Below, one piece after another: positions 28,091 through 38,030 of a DNA stretch of 64,000 nt. The notes beneath the pieces are model-generated. The model did no database searches, was not told where the DNA came from, and worked only from the letters and a program-made list of their open reading frames with translations. Position numbers and translations under genes: made by a program. Origin of the DNA: Fimenecus sp045595185 (lineage in GTDB: Bacteria; Bacillota; Clostridia; Oscillospirales; Acutalibacteraceae); the NCBI GenBank assembly GCA_045595185.1, contig JAZNZX010000059.1:47854-111853 (forward strand), given 5' to 3'. Position 1 is the first letter of the stretch. Every line of letters starts with the position of its first letter.

Positions 28091-28135
28091 AAAAAAGCGT
28101 TGCAGAAACTAAAAATCTCTGCAACGCTTATTTTT
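28091..28135. terminator. Conserved hairpin, copy 3 (between convergent genes)
   Basis: AAGCGTTGCAGA (28095-28106) pairs with TCTGCAACGCTT, with a short A-rich loop. A-run before and TTTTT after. The loop differs from the GGGACAACAAA type. It overlaps the last codon of the convergent fucosidase gene. Confidence 0.85.
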
Positions 28136-29609
28136 ATCCGATTGCCATTTTAAAACAGATTGGAAGGTCGTTTTCAAAATTACCTTTCACCTTAATTGTA
28201 AGACACTTTTCATCTCTTGTGAACTGAATTTTTTCGTCACTACCTAACAGTTTAACACTTTCAATCAAGTAATCGTGTGGGTTATGAAGTTTGAGTGTCT
28301 TGATTTTAACAGTTTTGGAAGGTCGCATCTGGAAAACATAAAGATAACCGTTTTTATATGTGAATCTGAAATCCTTGTTTGTGAATTTCTTTTCATCACC
28401 ATCCTGGAAAAATCCGTCTTTCGCATTGACTTTACCTTCGCCAAACTGCTTCCAGAAGGTTGTACCATAAATTCCTTCACCATTTGTTTCGAGCCATTTA
28501 CCCATGGTAAGAAGAACTTCAGTTTCTTCGTCGGTAATAGTACCGTCAGGCTTAGGGCCAACATTGATAAGCAGATTACCGTTCTTTGAAACAATGTCAA
28601 CAAGGTCACAAATAACCTGCCTTGCACTCTTGTATTCATTGTCTTTTCTGTATCCCCAAGAGCATTTGCCTATTGCAGTATCAGTCTGCCAATAAAGAGG
28701 GGAAATGCCGGTCAAAGCACCTCTTTCAACATCAAAGGTCGCAACAGTTGGTGGAAATGCCTCGTGCTTATAGTTAATAGTTACTTCCTTGCCCCATTCT
28801 TCTGCACGATTATAATAGTATGCAGCGAGCTTTTTAAGATAAGGCTTAAAGCTGTGATTATGAATCCACCAGTCAAAGTAAAGAACTGACGGTTGATACT
28901 TGTCAACCAATTCACAGGTACGAACAAGCCAATCTTCAAGCCATTCTTTACTTGCACCGATTGTATGAGTATTTTCGGTTGTTTCAGCAAGATGATGTGA
29001 ATCCCATTCTTTACAGAAAACAGCAGGGCCATAAAAATCGCGATAATTATCGTCGTTTACATCGCTCTCGAAAGTGCGACCAAGGTTCATAAAGAAATAG
29101 TGTTCAGCACGATGAGTTGAACCGCAAAGAGTAAGTCCCTGTTTTTCACATTCAGCCTTTAATTCGCCTACAATATCTCGACAAGGACCCATTTCCTTTG
29201 CGTTCCAACGATTAAACTCTGTTTCGTACATTGCAAAACCATCGTGATGCTCACAAACAGGCATAACATATTTAATGCCTGCCTTTTTAAAGAGCGAAAT
29301 CCATTGTGAAGCATCAAATTTTTCAGCCTTGAACATAGGAATAAAGTCCTTATAGCCAAAATCCTTGTGTTCACCATATGTTTTTCTGTGATGCTCAAAT
29401 TCACGCACATTTTTGTCATACATACTTCTTGAGTACCATTCACTGCCAAAAGCAGGTACAGAATATATGCCCCAATGGATAAAAACACCTAATTTGTCGT
29501 GCATATACCATTCGGGAACCTTGTGATGAGCAAGGGATTGCCAGTCAGCCTTGAATTTTCCTTTTTCATTAACTTGGTCAATAAGATTTAAGTATTCTTG
29601 TGTTGTCAT
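28134..29609 (-). CDS. Alpha-L-fucosidase (GH29)
   Basis: A 491-aa enzyme with the GH29 pattern: KLGVFIHWGIYSVPA, EWYSRSMY, CEHHDGFAMYET, and LYFDWW with likely nucleophile Asp246. It ends in a small beta-sandwich domain. No signal peptide, so it acts in the cytoplasm on imported fucosides. ATG 29609 is preferred to a GTG 9 bases upstream; GGGTGA lies 6 bases before it. Convergent with GH2. Together with the GPH symporter and GH2 enzymes it points to use of fucosylated host or plant glycans. Confidence 0.93.
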   Translation of the reverse strand: MTTQEYLNLIDQVNEKGKFKADWQSLAHHKVPEWYMHDKLGVFIHWGIYSVPAFGSEWYSRSMYDKNVREFEHHRKTYGEHKDFGYKDFIPMFKAEKFDASQWISLFKKAGIKYVMPVCEHHDGFAMYETEFNRWNAKEMGPCRDIVGELKAECEKQGLTLCGSTHRAEHYFFMNLGRTFESDVNDDNYRDFYGPAVFCKEWDSHHLAETTENTHTIGASKEWLEDWLVRTCELVDKYQPSVLYFDWWIHNHSFKPYLKKLAAYYYNRAEEWGKEVTINYKHEAFPPTVATFDVERGALTGISPLYWQTDTAIGKCSWGYRKDNEYKSARQVICDLVDIVSKNGNLLINVGPKPDGTITDEETEVLLTMGKWLETNGEGIYGTTFWKQFGEGKVNAKDGFFQDGDEKKFTNKDFRFTYKNGYLYVFQMRPSKTVKIKTLKLHNPHDYLIESVKLLGSDEKIQFTRDEKCLTIKVKGNFENDLPICFKMAIG

Positions 29610-29759
29610 TTTAATCACCCAAAAAGATTATACAGTATTTTAAAAAAAAATCTACTATTTTATCAAGTGCAGAAATAACAATAAACGTGTATTGTTAATG
29701 TTTAATGAAAATAATGGGACATTTTCGGCGAAAGTGTACAGTAAAATTTCTTGCATTTT

Positions 29760-29787
29760 TTGACACAAAGTGATAGAATGATATACG
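29760..29787 (+). promoter_or_regulatory. Possible promoter of cassette B
   Basis: TTGACA (29760-29765), 16-base spacer, TATACG (29782-29787), about 43 bases before the giant gene. The -10 is only moderate. Confidence 0.45.
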
Positions 29788-29829
29788 TATAAGAATGGGT
29801 AAATTTTTACTCGACTTGGAGGAAGAAAT

Positions 29830-32800
29830 ATGAAGAATAAAACATTCAAGAAATTGATTGCCATGCTGTTGGTAATTGCAATGATTGTTCCGACTTTTGG
29901 AATAATGTACACATCAGCAGCAACAGGCGACACTGTTGAACTTGCCTTCAATAACCTCTTTGTTTTTGAGGAATGGGCAAACAACACATTGTCAACTACT
30001 GTGCAGGGAACAGCTCCGGGCACATTGGAGACTGATGTGGACGCAGGTAGCTTTACCCTTACAAAAACAGATACAACACAGGGTGAAGTTTATACATGCT
30101 TCTCAATGAGCACAGGCGATGCTGCATACAATAACTTCAGTTATTATATGGCAGATGTTAAGCCGGACACTACCTATAAGTTCGCTTATAACCTTGAGGG
30201 TACGGTAAGCGTATTCACTCCTTTTGTATTTATGTTTGATGGCGATGGCAATTTTGTTAATATGGCTACAGGTCAGACTACTGCAAAAGGTGCAAATTCA
30301 TTTACATTTGAAACCGGTAGTGACATCGCTTATATTCAGGTCAGATTCACTATCAATGAAACTGCTTCATCTGTTTATGCTACTGTAAGTGATATTATAA
30401 TCAGTAAGATTGATACAAATTATTCAAGTGATAACCTCTTTAATTTTGCATCATGGGCAGGAAGTTCATCAAGCAACTTGGCATCAGCTTATGCATATGA
30501 TGATGGTACTATCACAACTAATCTGACTGACGAAAGTATTTATTTCACAACAAATACTGCTTCTCAGACGTCAGGTATGCTCTTTACTGATTTCTCATTC
30601 TCATCGAACAGTGGTTATGATGCAATTGATGTAGAGCCTAATACAACATACACTCTTTTCTACACTCTTTCTAACGACAGTACAATAGGAAATTTTGTAC
30701 CTTATATCGTAAGAAATGATGCATCAGGTGCGTTTATTGACTATATTGCCCTTGATGGTGCTACTCATTACGGAGAGAGTAGTTCTACATTTACCACTAC
30801 TGCAGATACTGAATATGTTTCAGTTGTATTCAGCATTACTCATAATAATCAGAGCTGGACATCTACTGTAAGCAAAATCGGTGTTTATGAAACTACAATT
30901 ACTGACTATGCAATGGACCCTCATCGTTTGACTTACACAGAGGGTGCAGGTACTTACGGTGAGCTTCCTACTCCTGCAAATGTTCCTTCAGGTATGTATT
31001 TTGCAGGTTGGTTCACAGGTGAAAACGGTTTAGGTGAAGCAATTACTGCTGATACAGAAATTTCATACAAGAGCTATACTGTATATCCTTATTATCAGAT
31101 AGCAGTAGATAAGCTTGAAATAAAAACTCCTCCTGTTAAGACTACATATACTCTTGGTGAAAAATTAAACACAACAGGTCTTGTTCTCACAGGAACTGTT
31201 ACTGATGATGCCGGTAATACTTCAACATTTGACATTTCTTCAGGTTATATTTGTTCACCTACAGTTCTTACTTCATCAGGTACACAGCCTATTACTGTTT
31301 CATACGGTGGCAAGACTGTAACATTTAATGTTGATGTAAGCCTTTTCAATGAAAAGACAATTCCTGTTAACGATACTGAAGTTGTAGCTCAGGTAGCAAA
31401 CAATGTATATACAATTAATTATACAGCTCCTGAAAACTTCAACCGTTACGAAATTACATATTATTCTGACGCATATGTTAAGGGCACAATCACAATGGCT
31501 GACGGAACTTATGAGGAATTCTTCCTTGAGCCTGCGACAAACGGTAGTTTCGCTTCTTATGTTGATGATTTCCTTACAGGTGTAACATATGCTGATATTC
31601 AGTCAATCGGATTTGAAAGCCTTAACAAGGAATTCGGCACATTTGAATTGTATTCAGTAGAAACAGTTTATGTTATTCCTCCTACTGATACAATGGCATA
31701 TTACGAAAACGACAGATTCAAGGCAGGTATTAACCTTGCTTGGGGTGGCGTTCTTGCTTACCTTCAGGATTTGAATCAGACAAACCCTGTTATGTCAGCT
31801 ACTTATTCAGACGGTATTACAAAGGTTAACTATAAAGACCAGTTACCGGCAGGTGCTACTTCAACAAGCACAGAAGTTAACCTTATTAACACATTCGATA
31901 AGGGCCGTTATGTTCAGCAGTCATATTATGGTACTCGTGAAGAGCCTTATGTACTCGGTAACTACAACGGTGTAGAATGGAACTACAACCCAATTCAGGG
32001 TGGTAACATTCTTGGCGAAGCAGCTAAGGTTGTTGACTACAGAATTACTGATACAGAAATTTATGTTAAGACTCGTCCTCTTGAATGGGCAAAATGGTCT
32101 GACGAAGCAGGTGCGGCATATAACGCAATCCAGCCTGATGACAGCCTTGATAAGGAACTTATCTACGAAGACAGCTACAATCCATGGGCATATATGGAAA
32201 GCTGGTATGTTTTCGAAGACGGTATTATCAAGACATATTGTCGTTATGTTGACTATTCAGGTTATCCATCTGCTACAACAACTCAGGAATTCCCTGCATT
32301 CTATTGCGTTGAGCCTCTTAATAACTTCGTTTATTATTCAGGTGGTGAAGCATGGGATACATCAAACACAGCAACATGGGAATCAGACCTTGATTTCTGG
32401 GGTGCATCTCCAGAATATAACCAGATGCTTATTGCAAACGGTTTAGAAGCTGTTGACCCTCACTATAATTGTAACGAAAACTGGGCAGCCTTCATGGGTG
32501 GTACTACTAATGAAGACTTTGGTATCGGTATCTACACAGCTGATGTAACTGATTTCGTTGCCGGTTCATTTATGTCTAAATATCAGGAAAATCAGACAAC
32601 TCTCGTGCCTCAGGAAACAGCATTAAGACACGCAGATACACTTGACCCTGCAACAGAAAATCCAACATCATATATTGCTCCTATCAACACAATGGAGCTT
32701 GAAAGCTATAGAGAATATACTTACGCATATTATATTACAACAGGTACTCAGGAACAAATCCGTGAGGACTTCAGACGCGAGGTTGACGAAGAAACTGCAG

Positions 32801-35800
32801 CAAAATACGATGAAACAAAAGTTGCTGTTCCTGAAACAGTTTATATGACTCCTGCTTCATCTCCTGACAGCACAACAACACTCGGTCAGTATTATGTAAA
32901 CAATATTCTTGATTCATCAGATTATTATAATGTTACAACTGTAGCAAATGCTACAGACGGAATGTACTTCGGTATCAACTCAGGTGATGCTGTACAGTAC
33001 AAGATTTCAGTAACAAACGCAACAAATCCTTCTGACGATATTATTCTCGGTAATGCTGACGGTACAGGTAATAACGAAGGTACTTGGTACAGCATTGGTT
33101 CTGAAGGTAACGATATTCAGGATAATGTTTTCAGCTTACGCTTTGCTTCAACCGGCCTTAAACCGGGCGAAACAGCAACTGCTAAGTGGGAAATCACAGT
33201 AGAGTATGAAGACGGTACTACAAAGACATACAATGCTTATACAGTAATGTATGCACCAATGACTACAGTCGGTGCAGTTGCAGAAGCTCGCCAGACTTCA
33301 ACTGATATGAACGAAGTTTCATCTTGGATTACAGGTGCTAATGGCATTGACCATTCTCGTACAGCTCCTCTTGGTTCATTCTATGGTGATTATTCAAATT
33401 CAGGTTACTTTAAGTATGACCCATTGGCTTATCCTGATGTGAGTGTTCTTACAGGTGTTAGTACAGGTGCAACAGCTGATGACTTAATCAACGTAGCAAC
33501 CGATAGTTCAGGCTATTATGTTCAGCAGACAGCAACTAATGGTGCTGACGACTCTCGTTCACACAGTTACCTTGGCTTGCTTGCAATTGATAAATCCCGT
33601 TATACAAATACAAATCAGATTCCTAACCTTAAAATCGGTTATGATGCATTGAGAGTCGGTAGTAATGAAGAAGACTCCCTCGACAGTTATGCAACTTATT
33701 ATACATTAGGTACTGCTGAAGCATATACAGCTACAGACCGTGGTGAAGCACCAAGTGGTTGGACTACTTATACTTCATACAATGAGCTCTATAGTAACAA
33801 CGGTGGTGTTATTCCTTATAGAGAAACAGTAGTTCCTTCATATGCAGTTTCAGATGGTCTTGACGGACAGTACATTCACGCAATAGTTCAGGGTAGAGCA
33901 GTTCAGCAGGCTGTTGTTGTTCTTGGTAGTAACTATGCAACAGCAGGTACATCAGTTCTTCTTTCTGTAACTGATAAGAGTGCACTTCGTGATGCTGTTA
34001 CTGACGGTTACACTCTTCCTGAAGAAAATTATAACGATGATTCATACGTAAAGTTCGAAAAAGAACTTGAAGAAGCAGCAACAGTTCTTGGTGACCCTTC
34101 TGCAAGTCAGGAAGAAATCGACCAGGCACAGAAAGAGCTTGAAGATGCTAAGGATGCTCTTGTAAATCCTTATTATGCATTGAAGTATGATAACCTTTTC
34201 AGTGCTTATGAGTTCTCACAGAAGCTCGGCAGTATGACAATGAACGTTACTTCTAATGCTTCAATCAGCTACAATGCAGGTACACTTACAGTTGTAAGTG
34301 ACAACGCAGAAAAAACTGACATCTATGCTAAAGAAGGCAACACATCAGATTACTATAATATTGATGTAAAACCATCAACAGAGTATGTATTTGAATATGA
34401 TTTGACAACTACTGCAGGCTCTCAGGTACTTCTCTTCTTCTATGATGCAAACGGTAATCAGGTTGCTTCAACAAACCAGACATCACAGATAAATGGTGGT
34501 AACGCATCAACTATTACATCATCTCCTCATTTTGCATCTTATGTTCACAGTAACGGTCATGTTGTTCTCCGTTTCACAACTAATGCAAATGTTGACAGAA
34601 TCGGCTTCCGTTTCGGTAATGCAAATAATGTAGTTGATACATCTACATTCTCAAATATCAGACTTATTGAAGCTGAAAAGTATTATGCAGATGCACAGTA
34701 CAGCAAGACAGAAACTGTTTATGCAGAGTATGATACATACGGAACACTCATTACTCCTGTAAGAACAGGTTATACATTTACAGGTTGGGTTTATGAGGAC
34801 GGTACTGCTGCAACAGCTGCAGACCTTGCAACAGCTCATAAGTCAGTTTACTCAACATGGAATGTTAATAACTATACAATTACTTATGACGCAAACGGTG
34901 GTTCAGTTTCAACAGGAACTGCAACATATAATATTGAAAATCCTGCTACTCTTGTAACACCTACTCGTGGTGATTACATCTTCGCAGGCTGGAAGGTAAC
35001 ATCAACAGACGGTAACTGGACAGTTGGTACAGTATATCAGTCTGGTCAGGTTCCTGCAGATATGTACGGTAATGTAACTCTTACTGCAGTATGGACAGTT
35101 GAAGATGTTCTTGTACTCTTTGATACAATCCTTGATTTCAACGATTGGAATACAGCAAGCGCTAACAATGCTACAATCAGCAATGTTACAGAAAACGCCT
35201 TTACTCTTACATCAAATGCAGGTGCAGGTGAAGGAACATCAACATCTCCGTATTTCCCTGTAACTGCAGGCAAGCAGTATTATGTTGATATTGATTTTGA
35301 AGGCGATAACTGGGATGTTTATATCTTCTTCCACAACGATACAACAGATGGTTTAGGTATTGACTTCAACGACAGTACAAATCGTTTCTCATCAAATGGT
35401 TCAGGTAATGCAACAAGAACATTTACAGCTCCTGCAGGTGCAACAAAGGCTGTTATCCGTCTTGATGCAAACGGTTCTTCAAACTCTGTAACATTCAGTG
35501 ACATCAGAGTTTATGAGGTAGGAACTCGTGAATCAGATGTGGATGTTCCGTTCTCATCAAAGGATGTGAAATATAACTCAACATTCGGTGAGCTTCCTGT
35601 TCCGACTAAGTTTGGTTACACATTCAAGGGCTGGTATGACGAAAACGGTAATCAGGTAACAGATACAACCAAAGTTACATATCAGACACCAATTATCTAT
35701 CTCCATTCTGAATGGGAAATGAATCCTCCTTTTGCTTATGAAGATTCAGTAGTTATTGATTACAGCTTACCGGTTAGAATCAATGTTTGCCTTAACGACC

Positions 35801-37725
35801 AGAATTTAGGTGCAGGTAGCATAACAGCTATTGGTACAGAACTTGCTGACGGTGCTCAGATTGGTGCTAACGCATATACAACAAGTCAGCTTACTGACGG
35901 TGTAACAAGCGGTCTTGCTCTTTCTAACGGTACAGCATATATCGACGGTGATACAATCGTTTATACTCCTTCAGGTACAGCAATGGGCAAGGAAGTTGTA
36001 TTCTACTATGAATACAAGGCTGATGATGGTATGTATTACTACACAACAGTTACAGTAATTCCTGCTACAAGCATCTACTACGAAGAATCATTTATGACAT
36101 TCGTTGATGGTGACGGTTATAAATGGGAAGATGTAGGAACAACCATTACAGGCAGATTCCAGGAAAATGATGCAAATAATCCTTACGGTAACGATTCAGC
36201 TTATGATGACAGCTACACATTCTCAATGGGTAGTGCAAAGGTAACTACTGTTGATAATGCTTCTTATGGTAAAGAACCTGTTGCAAAGTTCACATTCAGT
36301 GGTACAGGTTTCGACTTCTTCAGCGTTACAAACAGTCAGACAGGTGCTGTTCTCGTAACAATCTACAAAGCAGGTACTAAAACTATTGCTAAGAACTTCC
36401 TTGTAAGTACATATTATGGTTATACTGTTGATGATGAAGGTTCACTTCTTCCTGATACAGAAAGCACAGACAGTGTATATCAGGTACCTGTAATCAGCTA
36501 CCGTGACCTTGCTCCTGGCTCATATGATGTTGTAATCAAGCCTTTATACTCTCGTGCATTTGACCCTAACTATGTTGATGGTGCTGAAGATTCAACAAAT
36601 GCTTACAGTCTCTATGTTGACTCAGTAAGAATTTTCAACCCTACAGCTTCAGGTGAAGACGTATCTGACGTTGTTAAGGATGCATATTTAGCTGATGGTG
36701 AATATGCTCCTGTTTACAAAGAAATCAGAGATATTATTATTTCTGCTGAAGACTACTACAATGATGAAATTGTAGGTATCAGTCAGGATTATACAGGTGC
36801 ACTCTTTATCGACGGTAATGCAAGCAACAGCTTTGATGGAACAGGTATTACAACATATAACGAACAAGGTCCTAACAACGAAGTTTACCTTGGCAAGAAT
36901 CAGGCTATCGCATTTAATGTAAGTACAGATGATGCACAGGTATTAGCAGGTCTTCAGCTTGGTATGAAGGTTGTTTCAGGCAATACGGCAAGTGTTGCTG
37001 TTATGAACACTAACAATACAGATAACCCAACTGAAATTGAAATCAGCGGTGCTCATGAACAGTTCCATCGCTTGGATTCAGACCTCTTTGCATGGCAACA
37101 GGTTACAATTACTGAAAATGATGTTGAAAAGACAGTTGACCAGACAACTTATCCAATTGTAATTGTTAATACTTCTGATTCAGTTATTTCTCTTACATCA
37201 TTCAAGATGACTCATACAACTGATATTTCAGATGGTGGCACTCCTGTTGTATTCAATGTAAATCGTTCAACAGGCAGAATGGCAACAACTGCTGTTCAGG
37301 AAGTAATGGATAACGAGCTTAAAAACTACTATAGAGAAAACATTTCTGTTGATTGGTCTGATGATTCATTTACAGTAGGTAAGGAAGCAACACTTACAGT
37401 AACAACTCCTGCTGATATTGAAGTGGTTACAATTGACGGAATTGAAATCACAGATTGTGTAATTGACGAAAATGGTAATAAGATTTGGACTTACACATTT
37501 GTTGTACAACAATCAGGTGAATCTGATTATGTGATTCTCTTCTATGATGAGAACGGTCTTGTTGATGAAGTTGTAAAGACAGAAACAATCGTTGTTGAAC
37601 AGGCTCCTGCAGATGATGTTGATACTCCTGACGAGCCGGATGCAGATACAACAGAAAGCATCTTTGATATTATAATTAATTTCATTAAGAAAATTCTTGA
37701 CTTTTTCGGAGGTGTTTTCGGATGA
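29830..37725 (+). CDS. Giant secreted multidomain protein of cassette B
   Basis: A 2631-aa exported protein. Signal peptide to about residue 31; two CBM-like modules (each starting NLF(V)F/NLFNF...W); an InlB-type repeat (~371-422, FAGWFTGENG); an Ig-like domain (~426-502); a core of about 460 aa (~620-1090, YYENDRFKAGINLAWGG, WNYNPIQGGN, NENWAAF) that looks enzymatic or carbohydrate-binding but that I cannot assign; a FIVAR-like helical stretch (~1384-1446); more InlB-type and CBM-like modules; and a C-terminal module (~2080-2460) related to that of the cassette A giant (FSGTGFD, GPNNEVYLGKNQAIAF, LQLGMK). The tail reads FIKKILDFFGGVFG. GGAGGA precedes ATG. Its TGA overlaps the peptide ATG, so peptide translation is coupled to it. 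Confidence 0.88.
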   Translation: MKNKTFKKLIAMLLVIAMIVPTFGIMYTSAATGDTVELAFNNLFVFEEWANNTLSTTVQGTAPGTLETDVDAGSFTLTKTDTTQGEVYTCFSMSTGDAAYNNFSYYMADVKPDTTYKFAYNLEGTVSVFTPFVFMFDGDGNFVNMATGQTTAKGANSFTFETGSDIAYIQVRFTINETASSVYATVSDIIISKIDTNYSSDNLFNFASWAGSSSSNLASAYAYDDGTITTNLTDESIYFTTNTASQTSGMLFTDFSFSSNSGYDAIDVEPNTTYTLFYTLSNDSTIGNFVPYIVRNDASGAFIDYIALDGATHYGESSSTFTTTADTEYVSVVFSITHNNQSWTSTVSKIGVYETTITDYAMDPHRLTYTEGAGTYGELPTPANVPSGMYFAGWFTGENGLGEAITADTEISYKSYTVYPYYQIAVDKLEIKTPPVKTTYTLGEKLNTTGLVLTGTVTDDAGNTSTFDISSGYICSPTVLTSSGTQPITVSYGGKTVTFNVDVSLFNEKTIPVNDTEVVAQVANNVYTINYTAPENFNRYEITYYSDAYVKGTITMADGTYEEFFLEPATNGSFASYVDDFLTGVTYADIQSIGFESLNKEFGTFELYSVETVYVIPPTDTMAYYENDRFKAGINLAWGGVLAYLQDLNQTNPVMSATYSDGITKVNYKDQLPAGATSTSTEVNLINTFDKGRYVQQSYYGTREEPYVLGNYNGVEWNYNPIQGGNILGEAAKVVDYRITDTEIYVKTRPLEWAKWSDEAGAAYNAIQPDDSLDKELIYEDSYNPWAYMESWYVFEDGIIKTYCRYVDYSGYPSATTTQEFPAFYCVEPLNNFVYYSGGEAWDTSNTATWESDLDFWGASPEYNQMLIANGLEAVDPHYNCNENWAAFMGGTTNEDFGIGIYTADVTDFVAGSFMSKYQENQTTLVPQETALRHADTLDPATENPTSYIAPINTMELESYREYTYAYYITTGTQEQIREDFRREVDEETAAKYDETKVAVPETVYMTPASSPDSTTTLGQYYVNNILDSSDYYNVTTVANATDGMYFGINSGDAVQYKISVTNATNPSDDIILGNADGTGNNEGTWYSIGSEGNDIQDNVFSLRFASTGLKPGETATAKWEITVEYEDGTTKTYNAYTVMYAPMTTVGAVAEARQTSTDMNEVSSWITGANGIDHSRTAPLGSFYGDYSNSGYFKYDPLAYPDVSVLTGVSTGATADDLINVATDSSGYYVQQTATNGADDSRSHSYLGLLAIDKSRYTNTNQIPNLKIGYDALRVGSNEEDSLDSYATYYTLGTAEAYTATDRGEAPSGWTTYTSYNELYSNNGGVIPYRETVVPSYAVSDGLDGQYIHAIVQGRAVQQAVVVLGSNYATAGTSVLLSVTDKSALRDAVTDGYTLPEENYNDDSYVKFEKELEEAATVLGDPSASQEEIDQAQKELEDAKDALVNPYYALKYDNLFSAYEFSQKLGSMTMNVTSNASISYNAGTLTVVSDNAEKTDIYAKEGNTSDYYNIDVKPSTEYVFEYDLTTTAGSQVLLFFYDANGNQVASTNQTSQINGGNASTITSSPHFASYVHSNGHVVLRFTTNANVDRIGFRFGNANNVVDTSTFSNIRLIEAEKYYADAQYSKTETVYAEYDTYGTLITPVRTGYTFTGWVYEDGTAATAADLATAHKSVYSTWNVNNYTITYDANGGSVSTGTATYNIENPATLVTPTRGDYIFAGWKVTSTDGNWTVGTVYQSGQVPADMYGNVTLTAVWTVEDVLVLFDTILDFNDWNTASANNATISNVTENAFTLTSNAGAGEGTSTSPYFPVTAGKQYYVDIDFEGDNWDVYIFFHNDTTDGLGIDFNDSTNRFSSNGSGNATRTFTAPAGATKAVIRLDANGSSNSVTFSDIRVYEVGTRESDVDVPFSSKDVKYNSTFGELPVPTKFGYTFKGWYDENGNQVTDTTKVTYQTPIIYLHSEWEMNPPFAYEDSVVIDYSLPVRINVCLNDQNLGAGSITAIGTELADGAQIGANAYTTSQLTDGVTSGLALSNGTAYIDGDTIVYTPSGTAMGKEVVFYYEYKADDGMYYYTTVTVIPATSIYYEESFMTFVDGDGYKWEDVGTTITGRFQENDANNPYGNDSAYDDSYTFSMGSAKVTTVDNASYGKEPVAKFTFSGTGFDFFSVTNSQTGAVLVTIYKAGTKTIAKNFLVSTYYGYTVDDEGSLLPDTESTDSVYQVPVISYRDLAPGSYDVVIKPLYSRAFDPNYVDGAEDSTNAYSLYVDSVRIFNPTASGEDVSDVVKDAYLADGEYAPVYKEIRDIIISAEDYYNDEIVGISQDYTGALFIDGNASNSFDGTGITTYNEQGPNNEVYLGKNQAIAFNVSTDDAQVLAGLQLGMKVVSGNTASVAVMNTNNTDNPTEIEISGAHEQFHRLDSDLFAWQQVTITENDVEKTVDQTTYPIVIVNTSDSVISLTSFKMTHTTDISDGGTPVVFNVNRSTGRMATTAVQEVMDNELKNYYRENISVDWSDDSFTVGKEATLTVTTPADIEVVTIDGIEITDCVIDENGNKIWTYTFVVQQSGESDYVILFYDENGLVDEVVKTETIVVEQAPADDVDTPDEPDADTTESIFDIIINFIKKILDFFGGVFG

Positions 37726-37961
37726 AAAAATATGTAAAACCTAATATTGCGTTTTTTGAATTGAATTTATCAACTTCAATCTCTGCCGGTTGTAATATTT
37801 ATGCAACTCAAGGTGAACTTGCTTGTCCTGTACAGATTCCAGGACAGCCCGGATTAACAATTTTCCAGGAGGATACCGGTTGTGTAGCATATACACCAGG
37901 TATGCAGGATACTGTATGTTACCATGTTCCAATGGCAGACTTAAACGTTTTTGAATCATAA
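37722..37961 (+). CDS. Four-cysteine RiPP-precursor-like peptide, cassette B
   Basis: A 79-aa peptide starting MKKYVKPNIAFFELNLSTS and ending in VPMADLNVFES, with cysteines 24, 35, 54 and 66. It matches the cassette A peptide at YVKPxIA, LSTSI, TQ, CPV, D, CY, VP and NVFxS, while the segments between cysteines differ. Its ATG overlaps the stop of the giant gene (ATGA) and uses the CGGAGGTG ribosome site within that gene. No signal peptide. The best reading is a precursor for the radical SAM enzyme two genes on; I do not recognise a named family. Confidence 0.75.
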   Translation: MKKYVKPNIAFFELNLSTSISAGCNIYATQGELACPVQIPGQPGLTIFQEDTGCVAYTPGMQDTVCYHVPMADLNVFES

Positions 37962-37972
37962 TTTTAAAGTAG

Positions 37973-37999
37973 GTCGAGTCGCCATATCGGCGGCTCGGC
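37973..37999 (+). terminator. Hairpin after the cassette B peptide gene
   Basis: GTCGAGTCGCC (37973-37983) pairs with GGCGGCTCGGC (37989-37999) through an 11-bp stem with two G-U pairs and a 5-base loop, then TTTACGATTTAT. Same position as the hairpin at 9615-9648, but unrelated sequence. Confidence 0.65.
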
Positions 38000-38030
38000 T
38001 TTACGATTTATTTAGGGTGACAAAGATACT

